From positions 1-64,000 of the forward strand of contig NZ_CP010951.1 of assembly GCF_001580455.1 (NCBI RefSeq): a DNA stretch of 64,000 bases. Direction: 5' to 3'. Below the pieces are notes generated by a model. That model made no database searches, had not been told where the DNA came from, and saw only the letters and a list, made by a program, of their open reading frames with translations. Within the stretch, counting starts at the first letter, position 1, and each line of letters starts with the position of its first letter. Position numbers and translations under genes: made by a program. The DNA comes from Ramlibacter tataouinensis (GTDB taxonomy: Bacteria > Pseudomonadota > Gammaproteobacteria > Burkholderiales > Burkholderiaceae_C). Shown here in pieces: positions 50,666 through 59,350 of the stretch.

Positions 50666-51305
50666 GGCTTGTCATTCCTTCGTGCAATGCGCGCGCCGCC
50701 GCGCAGGGATCGTCGGCGCTGCACAAGGCGCTGACCACCGCCAGGCCGTCCGCCCCCGCCGCCAGCACCTCCGCTGCGTTGCCGGCGTGAATGCCGCCGA
50801 TGGCCACCAGGGGCAGGCGCGTCATGTCGCGCACCCGGCGCAGCCCGTCCAGCCCCCAGGGTGTCTTGGTATCGGTCTTGGTCGGCGTCGCGAACACCGG
50901 GCTCACCCCAAGGTAGTCGACCGGCAACTGCGCGCTGCGCACGACATCCTCCGGCGTTTCGACCGACCAGCCGATGAACACATGCGGCGGCAACAGCCGG
51001 CGCGCCTCCTGCGCCGGCATGTCGCTCTGGCCCAGGTGCACGCCCTCGGCCCCGCAGGCCAGCGCCACGTCCAGCCGATCGTTGATCACCAGAGGAATGC
51101 CGCGCGGCGCCAGCAGCGTCTTGAGCGCCAGCGCCTGGGCCAGGAAATCGCGGGTGGACAGCTCCTTCTCGCGAAGCTGCACGCAGCTGGCGCCGCCTTG
51201 CACCGCCGCATCCACCACGTCGGCCAGCTGGCGCCCGCGGCACAGGGCCTGGTCGGTCACCAGGTACAGCCGCAGATGGCGGCGCAGCGCGGCGCCATCG
51301 GTCAC
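50658..51305 (-). CDS. thiE: Thiamine-phosphate synthase
   Basis: A 215-residue TIM-barrel enzyme joining HMP-PP and thiazole phosphate to thiamin phosphate. Family motifs are LYLVTDQAL, CVQLREKELSTRDFL, LVINDRLDVALACGAEGVHLGQSD and GVSPVFATPTKTD, with VAIGGIHAGNA near the C-terminus. It overlaps thiM by 4 nt and thiD by 8 nt, so the three are translationally coupled. Confidence 0.96.
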   Translation of the reverse strand: MTDGAALRRHLRLYLVTDQALCRGRQLADVVDAAVQGGASCVQLREKELSTRDFLAQALALKTLLAPRGIPLVINDRLDVALACGAEGVHLGQSDMPAQEARRLLPPHVFIGWSVETPEDVVRSAQLPVDYLGVSPVFATPTKTDTKTPWGLDGLRRVRDMTRLPLVAIGGIHAGNAAEVLAAGADGLAVVSALCSADDPCAAARALHEGMTSHV

Positions 51306-52132
51306 TGCCCCACCTCGAGACGCAGGCGGCGCTGGAAGCTGTCCTGGTCGGTGAGTTGCAGGGCATCGAGCAGCAGCGCCTGCATGCTGCCCACACCCTG
51401 CCCGGCGGCCTGCGCCCGCTCGGCGGCGATCTCGCCGGCCACGCCCAGCAGGGCCATGGCTGCCGTCGTGGCGCGCCAGGCGTCAGGCTGCACGGCGCAG
51501 AACGCGCCGACCAGGGCCGTGGCGGAACAGCCGATGCCGGTGATGCGCGTCATCCATTCGTGGCCATTGGACAGCCGGCTCCAGCGCCCCTGGGCGTCGA
51601 GCACATGATCGGTCGCGCCGCTGACGCAGACCGTTCCGCCGGTGCGCTGAGCCAGTGCGCGCGCCGCGCCCAGGGCGTCGCCGGCCGCGGCGCTGCTCTC
51701 GACGCCGCGCGTCTGGATCGCGGCACCTGCCGTGCTCATCACCTCGGAGCCATTGCCGCGGATCACCGTCGGCGCGGCGCCGCCCAGCAGGCGCTCCAGC
51801 GTCTTGTTGCGATACGGCGTCGCGCCGGCACCCACCGGGTCGAGCACGGAGGGGATGCGACGTTCGGCCGCAGCACGCAGCGCCAGTTCCATGCTCTGCA
51901 CCCAGTACGGATCCAGCGTGCCGATGTTCACCACCAGCGCCTGCGCGATGCCCACCATGTCGGTCACCTCTTCATGCGCGTGCGCCATCACCGGCGCGGC
52001 GCCGGCGGCGAGCAGCACGTTGGCGTTGAGGTTGATCACCACCAGGTTGGTGATGTTGTGGACCAGCGGCACGCGCGTACGCACGGCAGCGATGTCGGCC
52101 CAGAGATCGGCAGCGGTCAGGGAAGTGTTCAC
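51302..52132 (-). CDS. thiM: Hydroxyethylthiazole kinase
   Basis: A 276-residue ribokinase-fold enzyme phosphorylating the thiazole moiety THZ during salvage. VPLVHNITNLVVINLNANVLLAAGAAPVM (near 21-49) and LDPVGAGATPYRN (near 97-109) are typical; the catalytic Cys/anion hole is TGIGCSATALVGAF. It starts with GTG. First gene of the operon, behind a TPP riboswitch. ThiM, ThiE and ThiD plus CytX make a pure salvage set; thiC and thiG are not in the window. Confidence 0.95.
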   Translation of the reverse strand: MNTSLTAADLWADIAAVRTRVPLVHNITNLVVINLNANVLLAAGAAPVMAHAHEEVTDMVGIAQALVVNIGTLDPYWVQSMELALRAAAERRIPSVLDPVGAGATPYRNKTLERLLGGAAPTVIRGNGSEVMSTAGAAIQTRGVESSAAAGDALGAARALAQRTGGTVCVSGATDHVLDAQGRWSRLSNGHEWMTRITGIGCSATALVGAFCAVQPDAWRATTAAMALLGVAGEIAAERAQAAGQGVGSMQALLLDALQLTDQDSFQRRLRLEVGQ

Positions 52133-52190
52133 GTCGTTCCTTGTGGCGGATGGGATCCGGGATCGACGGCGGAAGAAGGCCCATCAGGGC

Positions 52191-52273
52191 GGTGCTTCCC
52201 TACGCTGGCATGACCCAGATCAGGTACCAAGAGTGTTTCTCAGCCCCACCGCACCAACAGGCGGGGCACCTCT
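52191..52273 (-). ncRNA. TPP riboswitch upstream of thiMED
   Basis: On the minus strand: AGAGGTGCCCC, then GGGGCTGAGAAACACTC, TACCTGATCTGGGTCATGCC and GTAGGGAAGCACC, the conserved THI box. It lies about 60 nt before the thiM start. Confidence 0.92.
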
Positions 52274-52362
52274 AGCAACTGCGATTCTATGGCGCCGGAA
52301 TTGCAGAACCGTTTTTCACGGACGAGTTGTGGGACGGATGAGGTAAGGACCGGAATTCAGGC

Positions 52363-52368
52363 TATAAT
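52363..52368 (+). promoter_or_regulatory. -10 element of the tRNA-Asn promoter
   Basis: TATAAT at 52363-52368, preceded by GGC, lies 50 bp before the mature tRNA. A good -35 hexamer at 17 bp is not evident. Confidence 0.55.
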
Positions 52369-52417
52369 CGAGGGCTTCAACGGTACGACGGCAGCTGCCA
52401 CAGACCGAAGAGAATAT

Positions 52418-52493
52418 TCCTCGATAGCTCAGTCGGTAGAGCGCCGGACTGTTAATCCGTAGGTCCCTGGTTCGAGCCCAGGTCGAGGAGCCA
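52418..52493 (+). tRNA. tRNA-Asn (anticodon GTT)
   Basis: A complete 76-nt cloverleaf. The acceptor stem is TCCTCGA/TCGAGGA, the D arm GCTCAGTCGGTAGAGC, and anticodon GTT is at 52451-52453. The T arm is CCTGGTTCGAGCCCAGG. CCA is encoded. Confidence 0.97.
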
Positions 52494-52504
52494 ATAACAA
52501 GCGC

Positions 52505-52536
52505 AACGGCGAGAAGAGCGTTCTTCTCGCCGTTTT
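52505..52536 (+). terminator. Terminator of tRNA-Asn
   Basis: A perfect 13-bp stem, AACGGCGAGAAGA (52505-52517) and TCTTCTCGCCGTT (52522-52534), with a 4-nt loop, followed by TT and T-rich sequence. Confidence 0.88.
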
Positions 52537-52622
52537 CGCTTTATGACTCGCTTTGGAGCGATATAAGCCGAGTTCTTGATTCGTGGCACTCCTGCCAAAC
52601 CTGAATGGAGAAGATCAGCATC

Positions 52623-52772
52623 ATGGCCAAACTTTTCCTGTGCGCAGGCATCATCAGCTTGCTCGCCGCCTGTTCCAACATGTCCGGGCCCTCCGATACC
52701 AGCACGATGGGTGCGCCAGGCTCCAGGGGCAGCAGCGTCGGTGGACCACGCGGCGCTTCCGGGACCCTCTAG
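52623..52772 (+). CDS. Very small lipoprotein
   Basis: A 49-residue protein with an N-terminal lipoprotein signal: MAKLFLCAGIISLLAACS, lipobox LAAC with Cys17 as the lipidated residue. The mature part is only 33 residues, Gly/Ser/Pro-rich (GAPGSRGSSVGGPRGASG), so it is a short, flexible, membrane-anchored tail. An in-frame ATG at 52605 would add six residues. GGAG lies 12 nt before the ATG at 52623. The function is unknown. Confidence 0.7.
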   Translation: MAKLFLCAGIISLLAACSNMSGPSDTSTMGAPGSRGSSVGGPRGASGTL

Positions 52773-52963
52773 TAGCGTCCACACCTCATGCACAGACCGG
52801 CCGTGCAAAAGTTCTCGAAAAACAGGGCCGCAAGCCACTGGGATCGACAGCAACACGGCGTGTTCGCCTACAAAGTCCACTGCTGAGCCTCCTACAAGCC
52901 AAGGCCGCCGCTGAGCCTAAGCTTCGTACTGCCATTAGGGTGTGTCTCAAGTCTCCAAGGTAT

Positions 52964-52993
52964 CGGGCCGGCTAGACCGGCCCGCTTTTTTTT
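52964..52993 (+). terminator. Strong rho-independent terminator
   Basis: CGGGCCGG (52964-52971) and CCGGCCCG (52977-52984) form an 8-bp stem, followed by a run of eight T. It reads rightward and ends whatever transcript crosses 52773-52963. That 190-nt stretch has no gene I can support and may be the 3' untranslated part of the small lipoprotein mRNA or a small RNA. Confidence 0.88.
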
Positions 52994-53013
52994 GCCCGCC
53001 AGACCACTGCCCT

Positions 53014-54159
53014 TCAAGGCTGCAGCCGCTTGAACTTCTTGTGCAGCGCCGACAGCTCACCTTGCCCCGCGCCAAGCGAAGCCAGGGCGAGGAGTTCCTG
53101 GTTCGCACGCCACGGCTCGCCGGCGCGGGCGTAGGCGACCGCCAGGTAGCGATGAACCTCCTGGAAGCCCGCCGCGAGGCTGCGGGCGCGCTCCAGCGCT
53201 GCAATGGCGCGCCGGGGTTCGTCGTCCTGCAGGTGCAGGATGCCCAGGCCGATCCAGTAGTACGGGTCGGCCGCGCGGCGGGCCTCGAGTCGCCGGGCGT
53301 ACTGCCGGGCCTCCGCCATGCGACCCTGGTCCACCAGCAGCTGGTGCAGCTCATGCAGCGATGCATCTGTCGATCCACCCATGGCCACCGCTCGCCGCAG
53401 CAGCCGTTCCGCCTCCTGCTCCTGCCCGGTCCGGCGATACAGGACGGCCAGGTTGCCGTAGGACGCGACATAGTCCGGCTGGGCCTGGATGGCAGCCTTG
53501 AAGTGGGCGTAGGCCAGGTCGTGGCGGCCGCGCGCCAGGTGTTCCACCGCGATGTTGTTGTAGTAGCGAGCGACGATGCCGGCTTCCGTCAGCGGCGTGC
53601 CACGCTGGCCGGTGGCGAAGTCCGGCTCGAAGTCGACGACGATGTCGCGGCCGGCCGGGTCGCCGGGCACGTCGCGAAAGGCGCGAGGAAACAGCACGTT
53701 GACATGCTGGTTCACCGCATCGAGTTGCCCGCGCCGGTCGAAGATCGCCGGCGCCTGCACTTCCTGCATCTGCGCGGACACGCCCATGGCGCGCGCAACG
53801 GCGTAAGTGAGCACGGTAAGCGACAGGCAGTCGCCGCTCTTGTTGCGCCAGGTCTCGGCTGCCGTGGTCGAGTGGCCGCCCGCGTAGGCGAAGCCGCGGC
53901 CTTCAGGACCGAAGACCACGCCCAGGAGGCGCTTGAGACGCTGGCCGGTGCTGGCCTGCAGCAGCGCGGGCTCGGCCAGCTTGCGTTCCAGCTCCGGGTC
54001 GAGCCGGAACAAATCGGCAGGTTGAACGGCCACCAGCGCGGGTTGCCAGCCGAACGCCTCATCCATCCACGGCGAGGGCTCCGGCATCCGGGTCGGCGCG
54101 GACGCGCATCCGGCCAGTGCCAATGCGAAAACGATCGCAGCATGAGCCCGGTGCAGCAT
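53014..54159 (-). CDS. Lipoprotein with transglutaminase-like and TPR domains
   Basis: A 381-residue lipoprotein: signal MLHRAHAAIVFALALAGC with Cys18 as the lipid site. A papain/transglutaminase-like region follows, with Cys in NKSGDCLSLTVLTYAVARAMG and a candidate His in AVNQHVNVLF. At least four TPR-like helical pairs follow (AVEHLARGRHDLAYAHFKAA; NLAVLYRRTGQEQEAERLL; LAVAYARAGEPWRANQEL). The ATG at 54159 has GGAG 6 nt upstream. The biochemical role is unknown. Divergent from aat. Confidence 0.8.
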   Translation of the reverse strand: MLHRAHAAIVFALALAGCASAPTRMPEPSPWMDEAFGWQPALVAVQPADLFRLDPELERKLAEPALLQASTGQRLKRLLGVVFGPEGRGFAYAGGHSTTAAETWRNKSGDCLSLTVLTYAVARAMGVSAQMQEVQAPAIFDRRGQLDAVNQHVNVLFPRAFRDVPGDPAGRDIVVDFEPDFATGQRGTPLTEAGIVARYYNNIAVEHLARGRHDLAYAHFKAAIQAQPDYVASYGNLAVLYRRTGQEQEAERLLRRAVAMGGSTDASLHELHQLLVDQGRMAEARQYARRLEARRAADPYYWIGLGILHLQDDEPRRAIAALERARSLAAGFQEVHRYLAVAYARAGEPWRANQELLALASLGAGQGELSALHKKFKRLQP

Positions 54160-54226
54160 GGAGTTCTCCAGCGCAAGTCCTGACGCCCCACAATAGCAGC
54201 GTCGCCCGTCTTTGGCGAGGCTTCGC

Positions 54227-54976
54227 ATGAACTCGATGAACCTGCCCTGGCTCGACCCCGGCGATCCCTTTCCGGATCCCTCGCAAGCGTGGGACACCCG
54301 GCACCCGGCGCCGGGGCTGCTGGCGGCCGGCGGCGTGCTGGACGTGGACACCCTGCGCCGCGCCTACTCGGCCGGGATCTTTCCCTGGTTCAGTGAAGGC
54401 CAGCCGATCCTGTGGTGGAGCACGGATCCGCGCATGGTGCTCATGCCGGCCGAATTCAGGCTGCACCGGTCGCTGCGCAAGACGCTGCTGCGCTTGCTTG
54501 AAGATCCCTCCTTCGAGCTTCGCATCGACGGCGCTTTCGACGAGGTGATCCGGGCCTGCTCGTCGAGCCCGCGCCCGGGCCAGTCGGGCACCTGGATCGT
54601 GCCGCGCATGGTGCGCGCCTACGCGGCCCTGCACCGCGCGGGCTTCGCGCACAGCGTGGAGACCTGGTGGAACGGCGAGCTGGCAGGCGGGCTGTATTGC
54701 GTGTCGGTCGGCGGTGCCGTGTTCGGCGAGTCGATGTTCACGCGCGTGCCCGACGCATCGAAGATCGCGCTGGCGGGCCTGGTGGCCTTCTGCCGCCGCC
54801 ATGGCATCGGCATGATCGACTGCCAGCAGAACACCGCGCACCTCGCCTCGCTGGGCGCGCGGGAGATCCCGCGCGCGGCATTCGTGGCGCAGGTGGCACA
54901 GAGCGTGAGAAAACCACCTCCGCCTTGGCGATTCGACCCCGTATACTGGGACGAACTTCTGCCGCGAAAGCCGTGA
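54227..54976 (+). CDS. aat: Leucyl/phenylalanyl-tRNA-protein transferase
   Basis: A 249-residue transferase that adds Leu or Phe from aminoacyl-tRNA to N-terminal Arg or Lys, marking proteins for ClpS/ClpAP. Family blocks are AYSAGIFPWFSEGQPILWWS, TWIVPRMVRAYAALHRAGFAHSVE (near residues 125-148), GESMFTR and DCQQNTAHLASLGA. GAGG is 6 nt before the ATG. It overlaps bpt by 4 nt (GTGA), so both N-degron enzymes are made together. Confidence 0.96.
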   Translation: MNSMNLPWLDPGDPFPDPSQAWDTRHPAPGLLAAGGVLDVDTLRRAYSAGIFPWFSEGQPILWWSTDPRMVLMPAEFRLHRSLRKTLLRLLEDPSFELRIDGAFDEVIRACSSSPRPGQSGTWIVPRMVRAYAALHRAGFAHSVETWWNGELAGGLYCVSVGGAVFGESMFTRVPDASKIALAGLVAFCRRHGIGMIDCQQNTAHLASLGAREIPRAAFVAQVAQSVRKPPPPWRFDPVYWDELLPRKP

Positions 54977-55728
54977 CGCACCTCAAGGACCTTCCGCTCC
55001 AGACACTGCAGTTCTACGCGACGGCACCCTATCCCTGCAGCTACCTGCCGGGCAAGCAGGCACGGTCGCAGGTGGCCACGCCCAGCCACCTGATCCACAA
55101 CGACGCCTACTCCGAACTCGTGACCAGCGGCTTTCGCCGCAGCGGCATGTTCACCTACCGTCCCTATTGCGACGGCTGCCGGGCCTGCGTGCCGCTGCGG
55201 GTACTCAGTGAGGCCTTCCGAGCAGACCGCAGCCAGCGCCGGGCCTGGACCCGCCACAGCGACCTTCAGGCGCGCGTTCTCAAGCTGTGCTTCGTGCCCG
55301 AGCACTACCACCTGTACCTGCGCTACCAGACCGGGCGCCATGCCGGCGGCGGCATGGACCACGACAGCATCGACCAGTACACCCAGTTCCTGCTGCAAAG
55401 CCGGGTGAATTCGCGGCTGGTGGAATTCCGCGAGACGCTGCCCGACGGCTCGCCCGGCGCGCTGCGCATGGTGTCCATCCTGGATGTCCTCAATGACGGC
55501 CTGTCGGCGGTTTATACCTTCTACGAGCCGCAGGCCTCGGCCAGCTACGGCACTTACAGCGTGTTGTGGCAGATCGAGCAGGCCCGGCGGCTGCGCCTGC
55601 CGCACGTCTACCTGGGCTACTGGATCGGGCAGAGCCCGAAAATGAACTACAAGGCGCGTTTCGCGCCCAACGAGGTGCTGGTCGACGGCCAATGGGTTCC
55701 GGGCGGCCCCGCCGGACGCCCCGATTAG
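54973..55728 (+). CDS. bpt: Aspartate/glutamate leucyltransferase
   Basis: A 251-residue transferase that adds Leu to N-terminal Asp or Glu, feeding the same N-degron pathway as Aat. LPLQTLQFYATAPYPCSYLPG near the N-terminus, the Cys-rich YRPYCDGCRACVPLRV and GYWIGQSPKMNYKARFAPNEVL identify the Ate/Bpt fold. It starts with GTG overlapping the aat stop. Clp components are not in the window. Confidence 0.95.
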   Translation: MTHLKDLPLQTLQFYATAPYPCSYLPGKQARSQVATPSHLIHNDAYSELVTSGFRRSGMFTYRPYCDGCRACVPLRVLSEAFRADRSQRRAWTRHSDLQARVLKLCFVPEHYHLYLRYQTGRHAGGGMDHDSIDQYTQFLLQSRVNSRLVEFRETLPDGSPGALRMVSILDVLNDGLSAVYTFYEPQASASYGTYSVLWQIEQARRLRLPHVYLGYWIGQSPKMNYKARFAPNEVLVDGQWVPGGPAGRPD

Positions 55729-55783
55729 GTCGGCAGCATTTCATAAGATAAAATCGGCGAGCCCTTCGCTCTTCCCGATCTTC

Positions 55784-56581
55784 ATGAGAAAGTCCGAGGC
55801 CGGCGCGCCGGCCACTCCCACCATCCAGGTGATCGAACGCATGTTCGCGCTGATCGACGTCCTCGCTTCGCGCGAGGAGGCCGTGTCGCTCAAGGAGATC
55901 AGCGAAAGGACCGGCCTCCATCCCTCCACCACCCATCGCATCCTGAACGACCTGGCCACCGGCCGTTTCGTCGAGCGGCCCGAGGCCGGCAGCTACCGCC
56001 TGGGGATGCGGCTTCTGGAACTGGGCAACCTGGTGAAGGGCCGCCTGAACGTGCGCGACGCCGCGCTCGCGCCCATGCGCGAGCTGCACAAGCAGATCCA
56101 GCAGCCCGTCAACCTGAGCATGCGCCAGGGCGACGAGATCGTGTACATCGAGCGCGCCTACAGCGAGCGCTCGGGCATGCAGGTGGTGCGCGCCATCGGG
56201 GGCCGGGCGCCCCTGCACCTGACTTCCACCGGCAAGCTGTTCCTGGCTGCCGACGAGCCCCAGCGCGTGCGCGCCTACGCCACGCGCACCGGCCTGGCCG
56301 GCCACACCCGCAACAGCATCACCCAGTTGCCCCTACTCGAGCGCGAACTGGCCAAGGCCCGCCAGTACGGCATCGCCCGCGACAACGAGGAACTGGAACT
56401 CGGTGTTCGCTGCATGGCGGCCGGCATCTACGACGACCAGAGCAAGCTGGTGGCCGGCCTGTCGATCTCGGCCCCCGCCGACCGCCTGGACGAAGGCTGG
56501 CTGACCAAGCTGCAGGCCACCGCCAGTGAGATTTCGGCGGCGCTGGGCTACCGGGCTTCGCACACCAAAGCCGCTGCCTAA
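55784..56581 (+). CDS. IclR family transcriptional regulator
   Basis: A 265-residue regulator. The N-terminal winged helix (about 12-72; SLKEISERTGLHPSTTHRILND) is joined to an IclR effector domain (PLHLTSTGKLFLA, YGIARDNEELELGVRCMAAGIYD). The effector and target genes are not apparent; no catabolic genes lie beside it. It ends at a short GC-rich hairpin shared with the convergent pbpG. Confidence 0.92.
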   Translation: MRKSEAGAPATPTIQVIERMFALIDVLASREEAVSLKEISERTGLHPSTTHRILNDLATGRFVERPEAGSYRLGMRLLELGNLVKGRLNVRDAALAPMRELHKQIQQPVNLSMRQGDEIVYIERAYSERSGMQVVRAIGGRAPLHLTSTGKLFLAADEPQRVRAYATRTGLAGHTRNSITQLPLLERELAKARQYGIARDNEELELGVRCMAAGIYDDQSKLVAGLSISAPADRLDEGWLTKLQATASEISAALGYRASHTKAAA

Positions 56582-56602
56582 GCCCTGAAACCCAAAGGAC
56601 AA

Positions 56603-56619
56603 GGCCCGCGAAGCGGGCC
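56603..56619. terminator. Short GC-rich hairpin between iclR-type gene and pbpG
   Basis: GGCCCGC (56603-56609) and GCGGGCC (56613-56619) with a GAA loop, between convergent genes. No T-run follows, so termination is likely but weak. Confidence 0.5.
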
Positions 56620-56642
56620 GAAGCGGATACTTAGCGGACTAC

Positions 56643-57668
56643 TTAACCGCTGACCTGCCGGATCATCGTCGTGGCCGGCGTCAGGGCGGCGGGCTGGCTT
56701 TCGACCCAGCGGCGGACCCGCTCGGCGTCGCCAATCCGGCTGAGCTTGCCGGCCGAGTCCAGGAACACCATGATCAGCTTGCGGCCCGCGACCCTGGCCT
56801 GCATCACCAGGCACTGCCCGGCTTCCGAGATGTAGCCGGTCTTCTGCAGGCCGATCTCCCAATCGGGGTTCTTGACCAGGCGATTGGTGTTGTTGAACTG
56901 CAGCGTGCGTTTGCCCACGGCCACCTGGTAGCCCGGCGAGGTCGAGAACTCGCGCAGCACGGGATCTTCGTAGGCGGTGTGCACCAGCGTCGCCAGGTCC
57001 TGCGCGCTCGACTGGTTGCGGCTGGACAGGCCGGTCGGTTCGACGTAGCGGGTGTCCTTCATGCCGAGCGCCTGCGCCTTGGCATTCATCTGCCCCACGA
57101 AGACGTCCATGCCACCGGGGTAGGTACGGCCGAGTGCATGAGCGGCGCGGTTCTCGCTGGCCATGAGCGCCAGGTGCAAGAGCTCGCCGCGCGACAGCGA
57201 GGAGCCCACGCGCAGGCGCGAACCACTGTGCTTCTCGGTGTCGACGTCTTCCTGCGTGATGGTGATCATCTCGTCCATCGGCAGCTTGGCCTCGCTGACC
57301 AGCATGCCGGTCATCAGCTTGGTGATCGACGCGATCGGCAGCACCGCCGAATCGTTCTTGCGCAGCAGCACTTCGCGCGTGTCCTGGTCGATCACCAGCG
57401 CCACGCTGGACTTCAGCGCCAATTCATCGGCGGCGAGGTGCAGGCCGGCGATCTGGCCGAACGAGGGCTTGGTGGCCACCGCACGCATGGCCGCGGGCTT
57501 GCGGCGGATGCTGGCGGTGAAATTGCGCTGGACGCGGCGGTTTTCCGCCTTTTTCGCGACCTTGCCCTTGGGCGGGGGAACGGCGTCGGCCGCCGAAACG
57601 GGCGCAAAACTGAATACAAAAGCGGTCAGGGCGACCGACTGGAGGAAATGCTTCAATGTGTGGCTCAT
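56643..57668 (-). CDS. pbpG: D-alanyl-D-alanine endopeptidase (PBP7 family)
   Basis: A 341-residue periplasmic penicillin-binding protein cleaving peptidoglycan cross-links. The signal peptide is residues 1-26 (MSHTLKHFLQSVALTAFVFS, cleavage near SAADA). The active site is Ser114-x-x-Lys117 (SITK), Ser171-Glu172-Asn173 (SEN) and Lys276-Thr-Gly (KTG). A basic linker (about 34-66) precedes the catalytic domain. The ATG at 57668 is chosen because it opens the signal peptide; longer starts lack one. Confidence 0.92.
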   Translation of the reverse strand: MSHTLKHFLQSVALTAFVFSFAPVSAADAVPPPKGKVAKKAENRRVQRNFTASIRRKPAAMRAVATKPSFGQIAGLHLAADELALKSSVALVIDQDTREVLLRKNDSAVLPIASITKLMTGMLVSEAKLPMDEMITITQEDVDTEKHSGSRLRVGSSLSRGELLHLALMASENRAAHALGRTYPGGMDVFVGQMNAKAQALGMKDTRYVEPTGLSSRNQSSAQDLATLVHTAYEDPVLREFSTSPGYQVAVGKRTLQFNNTNRLVKNPDWEIGLQKTGYISEAGQCLVMQARVAGRKLIMVFLDSAGKLSRIGDAERVRRWVESQPAALTPATTMIRQVSG

Positions 57669-57745
57669 CGCGGGCGAGGCTTCTCTCAACACGAAAGATC
57701 TCCCTGACACATACCGAGGCTCAAGTGTGGCGTGTCGAGCCTCGG

Positions 57746-57781
57746 AAAAGTTACACAGGAACAACGACTTATGTAACTTTT
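57746..57781. repeat. A/T-rich inverted repeat between leuA and pbpG
   Basis: AAAAGTTACA (57746-57755) and TGTAACTTTT (57772-57781) form a 10-bp stem with a 16-nt loop. On the minus strand it follows leuA and ends in TTTT, so it may terminate the leu transcript. It could equally be an operator for pbpG. Confidence 0.5.
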
Positions 57782-57811
57782 TTAATTCGATGTGTCAATT
57801 ATAGGAAGAAC

Positions 57812-59350
57812 TCAGCCTTGCGCCGCTACCCGATCAGCTTTACTTTGTAACTTGTTGAGGGCGCTGAGATACGCCTTGGCGGACGCCACCACGATGTCCG
57901 GGTCCGCGCCCACGCCGTTGACGACCCGGCCGGAATTCTGTAGCCGCACCGTCACCTCGCCCTGACTCTCGGTGGAGCCGCTGATGGCATTCACCGAGTA
58001 GAGAACCATCTCGGCGCCACTCTGGACGTGGCTTTCGATCGCCTTGAGCGAGGCGTCCACCGGCCCGTTGCCGTCGGATTCGCCACGCACTTCCTTGCCA
58101 TCGACCATGAAAACCACGACCGCATGCGGCCGCTCGCCGGTTTCACTGTGTTGCCTGAGCGAGACCAGGTGGTAGGTCTCCTGCTCGTGGGTGAGCGCGT
58201 CGTCGCTGACCAGCGCCAGGATGTCCTCGTCGAAGATCTCGCTCTTGCGGTCAGCCAGGTCCTTGAACTTGGCGAAGGCCGCATTGACGTCGGCCTCGCT
58301 GTCGAGCTGGACTCCCAGTTCCTGCAGGCGCTGCTTGAAGGCGTTGCGGCCGGACAGCTTGCCCAGCACGATCTTGTTGGCGCTCCAGCCCACGTCCTCG
58401 GCCCGCATGATCTCGTAGGTGTCGCGGGCCTTGAGCACGCCGTCCTGGTGGATGCCGCTGGCGTGCGCGAACGCGTTGGCGCCGACCACCGCCTTGTTCG
58501 GCTGGACGGTGAAGCCGGTGGTCTGGCTCACCATCCGGCTGGCCGGGACGATGTGCTTGGTGTCGATGCCGACGTCGAGGCCGAAGTAGTCCCTGCGGGT
58601 CTTCACCGCCATCACGACCTCCTCGAGCGAGCAGTTGCCGGCACGCTCGCCCAGGCCGTTGATCGTGCATTCCACCTGGCGCGCCCCGCCGACCTTCACG
58701 CCGGCGAGCGAGTTGGCCACCGCCATGCCCAGGTCGTTGTGGCAGTGCACCGACCAGACCGCCTTGTCCGAGTTGGGAATGCGCTCGCGCAGGGTGCGGA
58801 TGAAGTTGCCGTAGAGCTCGGGAATGGCGTAGCCCACCGTGTCGGGCACGTTGATGGTCGTCGCGCCCTCATGGATCACCGTCTCCAACACGCGGCAGAG
58901 GAAGTCCACTTCGCTGCGGTAGCCGTCCTCCGGCGAGAACTCGATGTCGCCGCACAGGTTGCGGGCGAAACGCACCGACTGCTTCGCCTGCTCCAGCACC
59001 TGCTCCGGCGTCATCCGCAGCTTTTTCTCCATGTGCAGCGGCGAAGTGGCGATGAAGGTGTGGATGCGCGCGCGGCCGGCGGGCTTGAGCGCCTCGGCGG
59101 CCCGGGAGATGTCACGGTCGTTGGCGCGCGACAGCGAGCAGACCGTGGAGTCCTTGATCGCAGCGGCAATGGCCTGCACGGCCTCGAAGTCGCCGTTGGA
59201 ACTGGCCGCGAAACCGGCCTCGATCACGTCCACCCGCAGCCGCTCGAGCTGGCGCGCGATGCGCAGCTTCTCGTCCTTCGTCATGGAAGCGCCGGGCGAC
59301 TGCTCGCCGTCGCGCAAGGTGGTGTCGAAGATGATCAGCTTGTCTGACAT
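57812..59350 (-). CDS. leuA: 2-isopropylmalate synthase (short form)
   Basis: A 512-residue enzyme condensing acetyl-CoA with 2-ketoisovalerate, the first step of leucine synthesis. The catalytic DRE-TIM barrel has FDTTLRDGEQSPGASM (residues 8-23) and HCHNDLGMAVANSL with the metal His pair. The C-terminal LeuA allosteric domain (about 370-510) suggests leucine feedback. This form resembles E. coli LeuA. It starts 16 bases inside the upstream long-form gene, so two isopropylmalate synthases are coupled. Confidence 0.93.
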   Translation of the reverse strand: MSDKLIIFDTTLRDGEQSPGASMTKDEKLRIARQLERLRVDVIEAGFAASSNGDFEAVQAIAAAIKDSTVCSLSRANDRDISRAAEALKPAGRARIHTFIATSPLHMEKKLRMTPEQVLEQAKQSVRFARNLCGDIEFSPEDGYRSEVDFLCRVLETVIHEGATTINVPDTVGYAIPELYGNFIRTLRERIPNSDKAVWSVHCHNDLGMAVANSLAGVKVGGARQVECTINGLGERAGNCSLEEVVMAVKTRRDYFGLDVGIDTKHIVPASRMVSQTTGFTVQPNKAVVGANAFAHASGIHQDGVLKARDTYEIMRAEDVGWSANKIVLGKLSGRNAFKQRLQELGVQLDSEADVNAAFAKFKDLADRKSEIFDEDILALVSDDALTHEQETYHLVSLRQHSETGERPHAVVVFMVDGKEVRGESDGNGPVDASLKAIESHVQSGAEMVLYSVNAISGSTESQGEVTVRLQNSGRVVNGVGADPDIVVASAKAYLSALNKLQSKADRVAAQG

